Notes: generated by a model not told the origin, from the letters alone. A stretch of 64,000 nt of DNA from JADCGM01 sp943370355 (GCA_943370355.1 CALRQP020000020.1:1-64000), one strand, 5' to 3'; positions 8,479 to 16,413 are shown, numbered from the stretch's first letter. A program made the numbers and translations.

Positions 8479-9336
8479 ATGGCTGCGCCCTCGGCCAACA
8501 TGCGGCCGATCATCATCAAGAAGAAGAAAAAGGGCCACGGACACGGCCATCACGGCGGCGCGTGGAAGATCGCCTACGCGGACTTCACGACTGCGATGAT
8601 GGCCTTCTTCCTGATGCTCTGGCTCGTATCAAACCCGGAGAAGGCGGCGCTTCGCGGTCTTGCCGATTACTTCGAGGGCAGTGCGCCGTCGCCCCTTTCG
8701 GGGGGAAATGGCGGCGCGGGAAGCGGCAGCGGCGGCAATGGGTCGGTCAATGGCGAAACCGGGTCACCGGTTGCTGGCGGTCCGCCCGCACCCGGCAGCC
8801 AGGGCGCAAGGCTGGCCAATGGCGCGGAGGCTCGCGTCCCCGACGCAACCCAGCGCATCCGCGCTGATGAGCTCAAAATCGCATTGGAAGCCGTCGCGGT
8901 GCAGGCGGGAGCCAAAGACTCGGTGTCCGTAACGAGCCGCGAGGACGGAATCCGCATCGAACTCATGGACACGGCACAGCGCCCGATGTTTCGCGCCGGG
9001 ACCGCCGAGCTTTTTCCCTATGCCCGCGCGCTGATCGCCGGAACTGCCAAAAAGCTTGGCGGCGATGCGCAGCGCATGGCGGTGGAAGGACATACCGATT
9101 CGCTTGGCGGATATGCGCCGTTAAACTGGCGCATTTCCGGCGAACGGGCCTTAGCAGCGATGCAGGTGCTTACCAGCGCCGGCATCCGCGCCGACCGGAT
9201 CCAGTCGGTTGCCGGCCGGGCCGGAACTGAGCCGGCCTTTCCGGATCAGCCCGACCGCGCCGAGAATCGCCGCATCACGATCATCCTGATCGCCGAAGCG
9301 CCAGCCACGCCGCGCACCGTCGGCTTCGGGCACTGA
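8479..9336 (+). CDS. motB: Flagellar motor stator protein MotB
   Basis: This 285-residue protein has a short Lys/His-rich cytoplasmic N-terminus and a single membrane helix with the proton-binding Asp (D35 in YADFTTAMMAFFLMLWLVS). A Gly/Ser-rich periplasmic linker (about residues 70-115) leads to a C-terminal OmpA-like peptidoglycan-binding domain (VEGHTDSLGG, WRISGERALAAMQVL). It anchors the MotA/MotB stator to the cell wall. It starts one base after the motA stop. Confidence 0.96.
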   Translation: MAAPSANMRPIIIKKKKKGHGHGHHGGAWKIAYADFTTAMMAFFLMLWLVSNPEKAALRGLADYFEGSAPSPLSGGNGGAGSGSGGNGSVNGETGSPVAGGPPAPGSQGARLANGAEARVPDATQRIRADELKIALEAVAVQAGAKDSVSVTSREDGIRIELMDTAQRPMFRAGTAELFPYARALIAGTAKKLGGDAQRMAVEGHTDSLGGYAPLNWRISGERALAAMQVLTSAGIRADRIQSVAGRAGTEPAFPDQPDRAENRRITIILIAEAPATPRTVGFGH

Positions 9337-9337
9337 C

Positions 9338-9817
9338 ATGGCCAGCAAGCCCTCCAAGCCTGCCAAACAGGGTGGCGCGCTGGCAGCGCTCGGCCTCATC
9401 ATCGGCGGCCTTGTTATCGGCGGCGGCGCAGGTGTCGCGGCCGATTTGGGCTATGCGCGCTGGACGGCGATGCAGGAGGCTTCGGCCAAGGCCGAGCCAG
9501 CCCCGCCGCCCGAATATGTGAAGCTCGGTCCTGCCCTCATTCCGCTCGCTGATGCCGACGGGCGGCTGGCCGGCTATGCCCGCATCGACATCGACCTCGA
9601 AGTCGCCGGCGGACAGGCCGAACATCTGCAGGACCTGGTTCCGCTGGTACGCCACGAAATTAATATGGTGGCGTGGCAGACGCCACTTGCTGCCGGACCC
9701 GATGGCCGCCTCATCGCACTCGACCGGCTCCGAATGCTCGTCGCAGGTGCTGCAGATCGGGCACTCGGCCCCCACGCCGCCAAGCGCGTGCTGGTCCAAG
9801 CCGTCGCCCCCGCCTGA
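9338..9817 (+). CDS. fliL: Flagellar basal body-associated protein FliL
   Basis: This 159-residue protein has one N-terminal membrane segment (about residues 13-35, Gly/Ala-rich) and a periplasmic FliL-like domain: YVKLGPALIPL, then YARIDIDLEVAG and VPLVRHEINMV. FliL proteins ring or stabilise the stator. It directly follows motB by one base, which fits a stator role. Sequence conservation in FliL is weak, so the call uses topology, size and operon position. Confidence 0.8.
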   Translation: MASKPSKPAKQGGALAALGLIIGGLVIGGGAGVAADLGYARWTAMQEASAKAEPAPPPEYVKLGPALIPLADADGRLAGYARIDIDLEVAGGQAEHLQDLVPLVRHEINMVAWQTPLAAGPDGRLIALDRLRMLVAGAADRALGPHAAKRVLVQAVAPA

Positions 9818-9825
9818 CACCAAAA

Positions 9826-9855
9826 GGCCGCCCATCCCGCGAGGGATGGACGGCC
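9826..9855. terminator. Bidirectional terminator between fliL and fliP
   Basis: The inverted repeat GGCCGCCCATCCC ... GGGATGGACGGCC (13-bp arms, one mismatch, 4-base loop) sits between two convergent genes. An A-tract precedes it on the plus strand, so it has a T-tract on the minus strand and can serve fliP as well as fliL. Confidence 0.7.
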
Positions 9856-9879
9856 CGGTTGCCCGACCTGACGCCTAGG

Positions 9880-10617
9880 TCAGCCGTAGCTGCGGATCAG
9901 CGACGCCGCGACAAGATGCCAACCGTCCACAAGGACGAAGAAGATCAACTTCATCGGCAAAGAGATTGTCGCTGGCGGCAGCATCATCATGCCCATCGCC
10001 ATCAGGATCGCCGACACAACAAGGTCGATGATCACGAAGGGCAGGAACAGCATGAAGCCGATCTCGAACGCGCGGCGCAGTTCGGAGATCATGAATGCCG
10101 GTGCTGCCGTCATCAGTGACACCTCCGACCATTTCGCCGGCCGCGCGTCGTGCGACAGCTCGATGAACAGCTTCAGATCGTCGGCGCGCGTGTGTTTGAG
10201 CATGAACGACTTGAGTGGCGCGGCAATGCGAACAGCTGCCTCCTGCTCAGTGATGACGCCGCGGTTAAGTGGATCGACACCCTGCGCCCACGCCGCATCA
10301 AAGGTCGGCTTCATGATGAAGAAGCTCAGGAACATCGCGAGGCTGATCAGCACGGCATTGGGCGGCGTCGCCTGTGTGCCGAGGCCGTTGCGCAGCAATG
10401 AAAGCACAACAACGACCCGCGTGAAAGACGTCATCATCATGAGCAGGCCGGGCGCGAGGCTGAGCACCGTTAGCATCAGCACAAGCTGGATGGTCTTGCC
10501 CGACAGCGACGTCGCGCCAAGGTCGAGGTTGACTGACTGCGCGAACACGGGTCCGGCGGCAGTCAACGCCAAGGTCGCAAGCGCGAGCTTCGCGATGCGC
10601 TTCGATCGATCAGTCAT
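9880..10617 (-). CDS. fliP: Flagellar type III export gate protein FliP
   Basis: The 245-residue protein begins with a cleavable signal peptide (ending near AGPVFAQ), as FliP does. It then shows FliP hallmarks: VLMLTVLSLAPGLLMMMTSFTRVVVVLS, the NAVLISLAMFLSFF segment, and the C-terminal ISELRRAFEIGFMLFLPFVIIDLVV and MKLIFFVLVDGWHLV helices. It forms the export gate with FliQ and FliR encoded at 12.0-13.0 kb. The ATG at 10617 is chosen because it places the signal peptide at the N-terminus; it overlaps fliO by 8 bases. Confidence 0.96.
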   Translation of the reverse strand: MTDRSKRIAKLALATLALTAAGPVFAQSVNLDLGATSLSGKTIQLVLMLTVLSLAPGLLMMMTSFTRVVVVLSLLRNGLGTQATPPNAVLISLAMFLSFFIMKPTFDAAWAQGVDPLNRGVITEQEAAVRIAAPLKSFMLKHTRADDLKLFIELSHDARPAKWSEVSLMTAAPAFMISELRRAFEIGFMLFLPFVIIDLVVSAILMAMGMMMLPPATISLPMKLIFFVLVDGWHLVAASLIRSYG

Positions 10618-10897
10618 GGCTATGCAGCTCCAGGGGCGAGATGCCGGCTTCGACGACGGTCGCGCCGTCACCGGTCAGAAGGATGAGATGTTCGACGCCG
10701 TCGCGGCGCACGAGGAGAAGGCGGCGGCGCGGGTCGATCGCGAGCTGTTCGCTGACAGAAAGACGGCGCAGCTGCGGCGCGGTACCCATTGGGATCAGCT
10801 TGCCGCCCCAGCGCCGCAGCGCCCACACCCCGAACACCGCGAGGCCCAAGACCATCGCCAGCGCCGCAACCATGCGCAGAAGATCGAGAATGTCCAT
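10610..10897 (-). CDS. fliO: Flagellar export assembly protein FliO
   Basis: This 95-residue protein has one N-terminal membrane helix (ALAMVLGLAVFGVWALRRW) and a short cytoplasmic domain with the FliO pattern RRLSVSEQLAIDPRRRLLLV and HLILLTGDGATVVE. FliO assists assembly of the FliP ring. It lies between fliN and fliP and overlaps both (1 and 8 bases), as in many fliNOP operons. Confidence 0.88.
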   Translation of the reverse strand: MDILDLLRMVAALAMVLGLAVFGVWALRRWGGKLIPMGTAPQLRRLSVSEQLAIDPRRRLLLVRRDGVEHLILLTGDGATVVEAGISPLELHSHD

Positions 10898-11136
10898 CAG
10901 CGCGGCCGCCGCTGCGGCGCGAGGCGCTGTACGCAGACCTGGATGCGGTCGTCATCGACGACAACATCGCCGAGCGCGATCGGCAGATCGCGATAGGTGA
11001 TCGAAATGGCGTCGGTCTGTTTGGTATCGAGCGCGATTACCGCGCCGCGGCCGAGCCGCAGGAACGCGCCGAGCGTGATGTCGGCCGCGCCGACCACGGC
11101 GGTCAGTTCCAGCTCGACATCGTCGAGAATGTCCAT
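10897..11136 (-). CDS. fliN: FliN-type switch/export protein, short copy (SpoA domain)
   Basis: This 79-residue protein is essentially a bare SpoA/FliN domain: VELELTAVVGAADITLGAFLRLGRGAVIALD, a central strand set, and LGDVVVDDDRIQVCVQRL. FliN makes the bottom of the C-ring and helps dock export substrates. A longer FliN (107 residues) is encoded at 22874, so the window has two SpoA proteins. This one heads fliN-fliO-fliP. AAGGAG precedes the ATG by about 7 bases. Confidence 0.85.
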   Translation of the reverse strand: MDILDDVELELTAVVGAADITLGAFLRLGRGAVIALDTKQTDAISITYRDLPIALGDVVVDDDRIQVCVQRLAPQRRPR

Positions 11137-11153
11137 CGTTTCGCTCCTTACCC

Positions 11154-11166
11154 GGCAACTTCTGCC
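11154..11166. promoter_or_regulatory. GGCAA-type palindrome (FlbD ftr-like site), fliN/flgC gap
   Basis: GGCAACTTCTGCC lies in the divergent gap between fliN (minus) and flgC (plus). Near-identical sites occur at 19539, 21188 and 21210, all in flagellar control regions. The form resembles ftr elements bound by FlbD in Caulobacter, and flbD is in this cluster. The assignment is by similarity and repetition only. Confidence 0.5.
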
Positions 11167-11188
11167 GAGCCCGGTAGCGATCCGGTGG

Positions 11189-11203
11189 TTTACTAGGCTT
11201 TAA
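11189..11203. promoter_or_regulatory. CtrA-box-like motif upstream of flgC
   Basis: TTTA-N7-TTAA differs by one base from the CtrA consensus TTAA-N7-TTAA. It lies 22 bases downstream of the GGCAA-type palindrome and about 46 bases before the flgC ATG. Confidence 0.35.
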
Positions 11204-11249
11204 ATGCCGGGTGCCTAGATGCCTCGTCCATCGAACGGAGGAAGTCCCG

Positions 11250-11657
11250 ATGGATCTCGGCAAGGCAATTGACGTTTCGGCGTCCGGACTGCGCGCGCAA
11301 TCGCTGCGCATGCGGATTATCGCCGAAAATCTCGCGAACCAGGACTCGGTTGCGGCGGCACCGGGGCAGAATCCCTACACGCGCAAGATCGTGACCTTTC
11401 AGCCGACCACGGGGCCGGCCAGCGGCATGACCGAAGTGAAGGTCGCCCGCGTGACGACCGACAGCTCGCAATATCGCCGCGAATATCAGCCGGGACACCC
11501 GGCCGCCGACAAGCAGGGCTATGTGCAGCTGCCGAACGTCAACGGCCTTGTCGAAGCCGCCGACATGCAGTCGGCACAGCGCTCCTATGAAGCCAATCTC
11601 AACGCCATCGAAGCGGCCCGCTCGCTGACGATGCGCACCCTAGATCTGCTGCGCTGA
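11250..11657 (+). CDS. flgC: Flagellar proximal rod protein FlgC
   Basis: This 135-residue rod protein starts with the typical N-terminal helix (AIDVSASGLRAQSLRMRIIAENLANQDS) and ends with the matching C-terminal helix (VEAADMQSAQRSYEANLNAIEAARSL). It is exported through the flagellar type III system and polymerises in the proximal rod. GGAGGAAG precedes the ATG at 11250. It is the first gene of flgC-fliE-fliQ-fliR-flhB; its usual partner flgB is elsewhere, at 16410 on the other strand. Confidence 0.95.
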   Translation: MDLGKAIDVSASGLRAQSLRMRIIAENLANQDSVAAAPGQNPYTRKIVTFQPTTGPASGMTEVKVARVTTDSSQYRREYQPGHPAADKQGYVQLPNVNGLVEAADMQSAQRSYEANLNAIEAARSLTMRTLDLLR

Positions 11658-11659
11658 TC

Positions 11660-11980
11660 ATGGCCCTCGCTGTCTCCTCCTTCGACGCGATGTCGGCCTA
11701 TTCGCGGGTCCTGAACCAGCCGGGTCGCGCAGCGCCGAAACCCGCCGAAACCGGTCAGCCGACGCCCGGCTTCGCCGACATGCTCGGCGATCTGGTCGGC
11801 GATGCCGCCAAGGCCACGCGCGCGTCCGAAATGACGACGGCCAAGGCCGTCGCAGGCAAGGCCGAACTGGTCGATGTCGTAACCTCGGTGTCCGCCGCCG
11901 AAACCTCCCTCGAAACGATGGTCGCCGTCCGCGACCGCATGGTGTCCGCCTATCAGGATGTCATGCGGATGCAGATCTGA
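11660..11980 (+). CDS. fliE: Flagellar MS-ring/rod adaptor FliE
   Basis: This 106-residue protein has the FliE pattern: FADMLGDLVGDAAKATRASEMTTAKAVAG in the middle and VSAAETSLETMVAVRDRMVSAYQDVMRMQI at the C-terminus. FliE links the MS ring to the proximal rod and activates export of later rod proteins. It starts 2 bases after flgC. Confidence 0.94.
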   Translation: MALAVSSFDAMSAYSRVLNQPGRAAPKPAETGQPTPGFADMLGDLVGDAAKATRASEMTTAKAVAGKAELVDVVTSVSAAETSLETMVAVRDRMVSAYQDVMRMQI

Positions 11981-11991
11981 CCCGGAGACAG

Positions 11992-12261
11992 ATGATGAAC
12001 CCCTCCGACGCCATGGAAATGGGCCGCTTGGCCCTGACAACGCTGACCCTGCTGTGCGCCCCTGCCCTGCTGGTGTCGCTCGTAGTCGGCTTTGCCATCT
12101 CGCTGTTTCAGGCTCTGACCCAGATTCAGGAGGCAACGCTCACCTTCGTGCCGAAGCTCATCGCCCTGTCGCTCGTGCTGCTGCTCGCGCTGCCCATGAT
12201 GGGCCGCAGCCTCGGCTCGCTGATGACGCTGATCGCCGATCGTATCGCCAGCGGCGGCTGA
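11992..12261 (+). CDS. fliQ: Flagellar type III export gate protein FliQ
   Basis: This 89-residue protein has two membrane helices (LTLLCAPALLVSLVVGFAIS and LIALSLVLLLALPMMG), separated by the conserved FQALTQIQEATLTFVPK loop typical of FliQ. GGAG lies just upstream; a second ATG three bases later would be an equally good start. It is part of the FliPQR export gate. Confidence 0.96.
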   Translation: MMNPSDAMEMGRLALTTLTLLCAPALLVSLVVGFAISLFQALTQIQEATLTFVPKLIALSLVLLLALPMMGRSLGSLMTLIADRIASGG

Positions 12262-12264
12262 TCG

Positions 12265-13017
12265 ATGACCTTCGGCTATGGCCCCGATGAAGTCGGACGA
12301 TTCATGATCGCCTTCGCGCGCGTCGGCGGGATCGTCATGGTGCTGCCGGGCGTCGGCGATGAAACCGTGCCGCCGCGCCAGCGGCTAATCATCGCGCTGC
12401 TGCTGACCTTGGCCTTGCTGCCGGTTGCGACCGTGAGCTTGCCACCAACCCCGGGCGGTGCGCCGATCGGCCTGCTGTTTCGCGAGACCGTGCTCGGAGT
12501 CGCGCTCGGCCTGCTCGCGCGGATTTTCTTCCTAGGCCTCGCCTCTGCAGGCAGCATCATCGCGCTGCAGAGCGGCCTCGGCTCGGCGACAATGTTCGAT
12601 CCGGCCGCCGGAGCGCAGAATCCGGTGGTCGGGCGGCTGCTGTCGCTTGCCGGAGTCGTAGCACTCTTCTTCGCAGGGCTGCATCACGGTGCGATTGCGG
12701 CTATCGCCCAATCCTACAAACTGTTCCCCCCAGATGCGCCGCTCGCGACGAACGATCTGGTTCAGGCGGGGATCGGTGCCGTGGCGGGCTCCTTCGCGAT
12801 CGCGGTGCGGCTGGCAGGGCCCTTCTTACTGTTTGGCCTCGTATTCAACGTCGGGCTCGGCTTCATCTCGCGGCTCACCCCGTCGATCCAGGTTTTTTTC
12901 ATCGCCCAGCCGCTATCGATCCTGCTCGCGTTCGCGCTGCTCGCCGCGACCTTTGGCATGACCTTGTCGCTGTTCATTTCGGCAGCCTCCAACGGCCTTT
13001 CACAGGTCCTAGGCTAG
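12265..13017 (+). CDS. fliR: Flagellar type III export gate protein FliR
   Basis: This 250-residue, strongly hydrophobic protein has about six membrane helices. FliR features include FMIAFARVGGIVMVLPGVGDETVPPRQRL near the N-terminus, FRETVLGVALGLLARIFFLGLASAGSIIALQSGL in the middle, and FNVGLGFISRLTPSIQVFFIAQPLSILL near the C-terminus. It begins 3 bases after fliQ. Confidence 0.96.
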   Translation: MTFGYGPDEVGRFMIAFARVGGIVMVLPGVGDETVPPRQRLIIALLLTLALLPVATVSLPPTPGGAPIGLLFRETVLGVALGLLARIFFLGLASAGSIIALQSGLGSATMFDPAAGAQNPVVGRLLSLAGVVALFFAGLHHGAIAAIAQSYKLFPPDAPLATNDLVQAGIGAVAGSFAIAVRLAGPFLLFGLVFNVGLGFISRLTPSIQVFFIAQPLSILLAFALLAATFGMTLSLFISAASNGLSQVLG

Positions 13018-13020
13018 TCC

Positions 13021-14088
13021 ATGTCGGAGGCGCCCGAAGACGACCAGAAGACCGAAGCGCCGTCGCAGAAGCGGCTCGACGAGGCACGTCAGCGCGGCGA
13101 CGTCGCGAGCGCCCCGGAAATGCGGCATGCGGCGATGTTCGCGGCTGCCATCGCGATTGGCGGTATTCTTGCCGGTGCCGGAACGCAGCTGACCGGAAAG
13201 CTCGCCGGTCTTCTCTCGAAAGCGGGAGATGCGCCGGTCGATGTCGCGTCGGCGAGGTCGGCAGGGCTGGATCTGGCCATTACAGCCGCCGTCACGCTGG
13301 CCGTTCCGTTCGCGATCCTCGTCACGGCTGCCGTGCTGGGCAATCTGGCCGGAGGCCTGCCAGTCATTTCGTGGAGCCGCGTCGCACCGAAATTCTCGAA
13401 AATCTCGCCGGCGCAAGGCCTGAAGCGCATGCTCGGCTTTGCTGAATTCGCAAAGACACTCGCAAAATTCGTCGCGGTCGGTATCGCCGCAGCCTGGGTA
13501 CTCACACCGCATATCGGCGCGCTCGCAACTGCCGGCCAGACCGATGCCGGAGGGCTGGCCCGGCTGGCCGGCGCGCTCCTGTTCCGGCTGACCTCGGCGA
13601 TTGCAGTCATCGTCGGTGCGATCGCGCTGGCCGATGCGCTGCAGCAGCGGCTCGCCTTCATGAAACGCATGCGTATGACCAAGCAGGAGCTGAAAGACGA
13701 GCATGCCAACAGCGAGGGCGATCCGCACATCAAGGCCAAGCAGCGCGCGATCCGCATGGAACGCTCCCGCCGCCGCATGATGGCGGATGTGCCCAAGGCG
13801 ACCGTCGTGATCGCCAACCCGACCCACTTTGCGGTCGCACTCCGCTACGATCATGGCGTGACGGCAGCGCCTGTCGTGGTCGCCAAGGGTGTCGATGCCG
13901 TCGCGCTGCGCATCAGGAAAGTCGCCGAAGACGCACATGTCGCGGTCGTCGAGAACAAGCCGCTTGCTCGCGCGCTGCATGCGACCTGCGAAATTGGCAA
14001 GCCGATCCCGCCCGAACATTATGCGGGCGTAGCTGAAGTCATCGGGTTCGTGATGGGTCTGATGGGTCGCGCGCCAGCGCGGAGCTGA
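13021..14088 (+). CDS. flhB: Flagellar export switch protein FlhB
   Basis: The 355-residue protein begins with the FlhB signature DDQKTEAPSQKRLDEARQRGDVASAPEM. It has four membrane segments and a cytoplasmic C-terminal domain with the autocleavage motif NPTH (VVIANPTHFAVALRYD). Cleavage at that motif switches export from rod/hook to filament substrates. It is the last gene of the flgC operon and ends just before a hairpin terminator. Confidence 0.97.
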   Translation: MSEAPEDDQKTEAPSQKRLDEARQRGDVASAPEMRHAAMFAAAIAIGGILAGAGTQLTGKLAGLLSKAGDAPVDVASARSAGLDLAITAAVTLAVPFAILVTAAVLGNLAGGLPVISWSRVAPKFSKISPAQGLKRMLGFAEFAKTLAKFVAVGIAAAWVLTPHIGALATAGQTDAGGLARLAGALLFRLTSAIAVIVGAIALADALQQRLAFMKRMRMTKQELKDEHANSEGDPHIKAKQRAIRMERSRRRMMADVPKATVVIANPTHFAVALRYDHGVTAAPVVVAKGVDAVALRIRKVAEDAHVAVVENKPLARALHATCEIGKPIPPEHYAGVAEVIGFVMGLMGRAPARS

Positions 14089-14095
14089 GCCGCCT

Positions 14096-14119
14096 GAGAG
14101 CCGGATGTTTCCGGCTCTC
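14096..14119. terminator. Terminator between flhB and fliX
   Basis: A perfect 9-bp inverted repeat (GAGAGCCGG ... CCGGCTCTC) with a 6-base loop sits between the convergent flhB and fliX genes. No strong T-run follows on the plus strand. Confidence 0.6.
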
Positions 14120-14128
14120 GATACCCGC

Positions 14129-14530
14129 CTAGCGGGTCAGCTTGGCGAGTTCGACGGCAACGCGGAGCTGGATATCGGCTTGGATGGCGGCAAGGCGGGG
14201 ATCGTCCGGGATCTCGGCGGCGTCCAGTTTGGCGGCCATGCCCGCAAGGTGCGATCTGTCGATGCGGCCGGACAGGATCGCGCCCTGCAATTGCTCAAGG
14301 TCGCCGAGCATATCCTCAGCCTGCTGAATTCCGCGCGAGCGCCGCGCCATCGACGCATCTTCGGCATCGATCTGAAACAGCGACCCGATCAACGCTGTCG
14401 GACCGGCCGTGGCTGCCTGCCCAGACGCGCGAACGCCGGCAGGTCCGCTCGTCGGCATGAAGGCCGGGCCGGATACGCCGGGGCGGGAGGCGACAGGTCG
14501 CAGGCGAGGAAGGCCGGAATCGATGCGCAT
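14129..14530 (-). CDS. fliX: Flagellar assembly trans-regulator FliX
   Basis: This 133-residue protein begins MRIDSG and has a low-complexity, Pro/Ala/Gly-rich N-terminal half. A conserved C-terminal domain follows (RRSRGIQQAEDMLGDLEQLQGAILSG) and ends in the typical LRVAVELAKL. This is the FliX layout from Caulobacter and relatives, where FliX couples early flagellar assembly to FlbD activity. flbD is present at 23223 in the same cluster. The gene is divergent from flgI and shares its control region. Confidence 0.88.
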   Translation of the reverse strand: MRIDSGLPRLRPVASRPGVSGPAFMPTSGPAGVRASGQAATAGPTALIGSLFQIDAEDASMARRSRGIQQAEDMLGDLEQLQGAILSGRIDRSHLAGMAAKLDAAEIPDDPRLAAIQADIQLRVAVELAKLTR

Positions 14531-14553
14531 GACAGGTCGAATAGCCGCGCGCG

Positions 14554-14572
14554 GGTTTCCAAGGCGGAAACC
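14554..14572. promoter_or_regulatory. Palindrome between fliX and flgI
   Basis: GGTTTCC-AAGGC-GGAAACC is a perfect 7-bp inverted repeat with a 5-base spacer. It lies in the 91-base gap between the divergent fliX and flgI starts, so it could be an operator for both. It is not the GGCAA-type site of the other flagellar gaps. Confidence 0.4.
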
Positions 14573-14621
14573 ATCGGCGCGTTAGGGAGCGCGGCAACAG
14601 CCCTTGTCATTGGAACCACCG

Positions 14622-15737
14622 ATGCGCCGTGCGCGCCTGATCCTGCTGACCGCCGCAACCTCCTTCGCCGCCCTGACGGGGCCGGCGGAGGCGGCGTCGC
14701 GGATCAAGGATATTGTGAATATCGAGAATGTCCGGGAGAACCAGTTGATCGGCTATGGGCTGGTCGTGGGTCTAAACGGCACGGGCGACAATCCGCGCAA
14801 TTCGCCGTTCACGACGCAGGCGCTCGCCTCGATGCTGGAGCGGCTCGGCGTCAGCGTGAAACCGGGCGACATGAAGCCTGCCAATGTCGCGGCCGTCTCG
14901 GTCATCGCCAACCTGCCTCCTTATGCGCGCAAGGGATCGCGCATCGACGTGCAAATCGCCGCGATGGGCGACGCCACCTCGCTCCAGGGTGGGACGTTGC
15001 TCGTGACCCCGCTGCTCGGGCTCGATGGCGAGGCCTATGCGGCAGCGCAGGGCACCGTCCAGGTATCCGGCTTTGCCGCGAAAGGCGCGGCCGCCAGCGT
15101 CAGCCGCGGCAGCACGACCTCGGCGCGCGTGCCCGGTGGCGCAATTGTCGAGCGCGAAGTCGCCTTTGGCTTTGCCGACCAGAACAATGTGAAGCTCGCG
15201 CTCAAGAATCCCGACTTCACGACCGCCCAGCATATCGCCCAGACGATCAATGCCGCACTCAGCGCCCATGCCGCGACCGTTCTCGACCCAGCGACTGTGC
15301 AACTCTCGGTGCCCGCTTCCTACCGCGACGGCATGATCGCGCTGATCACGCGGATCGAGCGTCTGCCGGTAGATGTCGACGAAACCGCGCGAATCGTCAT
15401 CGACGAAGCATCCGGCACCGTTGTCATGGGGGCCGATGTTCGCATCTCGAAGGTCGCGATCGCACAGGGCAATCTGACGATCAGCGTGGCCGAGGCCCCG
15501 CAGGCGTCTCAACCCAACCCGCTGTCGAAAGGCGGTGAGACGGTTGTGCTACCACGCAGTGCCATCAACATCGACGACGGCTCGGGCAAGTCGATGGCCG
15601 TCATCGACGGCAGTGCGTCACTCAAGGATCTGGTCGGCGGATTGAATGCCCTCGGCGTCGCGCCGCGCGACCTGATTACTATTCTGCAATCGCTGCGCGC
15701 AGCTGGTGCCCTTCAGGCCGAAATCGAGGTGTTCTGA
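14622..15737 (+). CDS. flgI: Flagellar P-ring protein FlgI
   Basis: This 371-residue protein has a Sec signal peptide (MRRARLILLTAATSFAALTGPAEA) and the FlgI core ASRIKDIVNIENVRENQLIGYGLVVGLNGTGDN. Later motifs are SMLERLGVSVKPGDMKPANVAAVSVIANLPPYARKGSRIDV and the C-terminal LKDLVGGLNALGVAPRDLITILQSL. It forms the periplasmic P ring around the rod. The ATG at 14622 gives a proper signal peptide; an upstream TTG at 14604 is less likely. Confidence 0.97.
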   Translation: MRRARLILLTAATSFAALTGPAEAASRIKDIVNIENVRENQLIGYGLVVGLNGTGDNPRNSPFTTQALASMLERLGVSVKPGDMKPANVAAVSVIANLPPYARKGSRIDVQIAAMGDATSLQGGTLLVTPLLGLDGEAYAAAQGTVQVSGFAAKGAAASVSRGSTTSARVPGGAIVEREVAFGFADQNNVKLALKNPDFTTAQHIAQTINAALSAHAATVLDPATVQLSVPASYRDGMIALITRIERLPVDVDETARIVIDEASGTVVMGADVRISKVAIAQGNLTISVAEAPQASQPNPLSKGGETVVLPRSAINIDDGSGKSMAVIDGSASLKDLVGGLNALGVAPRDLITILQSLRAAGALQAEIEVF

Positions 15738-16024
15738 TGTCCGATCCCATCGCACCCGTTTCACGGCTTCCCATCCCGCCCGCACCGGCGACGCCAGGCA
15801 CCAAGGCGGCGCATGAGTTTGAGGCTGTCCTTGCCGGGCAGCTCGTCAAACATATGTTCGAGAGCATGCCGCAAAGCGACAGCTTCGGCGGCGGCCCGGG
15901 CGAAGACATCTACCGGGGCATGCTCGCCGAGCGCGTCGGCGACATGATCGGCCGCAATGGCGGCATCGGCATCGCAAAATCGGTCGAGGCCGAGATTGCG
16001 CGCATGGCAGGACAACGCCCATGA
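15737..16024 (+). CDS. flgJ: Rod-binding protein (FlgJ N-terminal domain only)
   Basis: This 95-residue protein matches the N-terminal rod-binding domain of FlgJ (AAHEFEAVLAGQLVKHMFESMP, then IYRGMLAERVGDMIGRNGGIGIAKSVEAEI). The C-terminal muramidase domain found in enterobacterial FlgJ is absent, which is normal in alphaproteobacteria. It helps cap or assemble the rod in the periplasm. Its start overlaps the flgI stop by one base and its end overlaps the next gene by four. Confidence 0.9.
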   Translation: MSDPIAPVSRLPIPPAPATPGTKAAHEFEAVLAGQLVKHMFESMPQSDSFGGGPGEDIYRGMLAERVGDMIGRNGGIGIAKSVEAEIARMAGQRP

Positions 16025-16413
16025 GCCTCTACAACGAAACCATGGGACTGGTCGGCGATCTCGCGACCACGATGCGGCGGGAAGCGGAAGCGCTGGCGGC
16101 CGGGACACCGGCTGCTGCGATGCGTTCGCTGGCTGCGGAAAAGGCGCGACTTGCCGACCGGCTGACCGCCGCGACCCGCGCCGTGCGCGACGCGGGGTCG
16201 CTCGATGGCGATCCGGCGGCGCTCGCCGACGCGCTGCGCATGCTCGCCGATGTCGCCGATGCGAGCGCACGCCAGCTAGAGCACCGTCGCCGGGCGGTCG
16301 AGGACCTGCTGGGCACGATTGCCCGCGCGTCCGAGCCCGCCAATCCCTATGGCCGCGGCGGCGTCGTGCCGTTCCGTCGCCCAGGCTCGTTGGTTATCAA
16401 CTCAAGGGTTTAA
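16021..16413 (+). CDS. FlgN-like flagellar export chaperone (probable)
   Basis: This 130-residue, helix-rich and soluble protein has long Ala/Leu/Arg heptad-like stretches (AAMRSLAAEKARLADRLTAATRAV and ALRMLADVADASARQLEHRRRAVEDLL). Size, predicted coiled-coil and position after flgI-flgJ fit a FlgN-type chaperone for hook-associated proteins. The family is poorly conserved, so this rests mainly on context. The gene converges on flgB with a four-base overlap at its 3' end. Confidence 0.5.
   Translation: MSLYNETMGLVGDLATTMRREAEALAAGTPAAAMRSLAAEKARLADRLTAATRAVRDAGSLDGDPAALADALRMLADVADASARQLEHRRRAVEDLLGTIARASEPANPYGRGGVVPFRRPGSLVINSRV

Noticed and set aside
14105..15538. Long plus-strand frame crossing fliX and flgI
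   Set aside because: It reads antisense to fliX and out of frame in flgI; Arg/Ala/Gly-rich without domain features.
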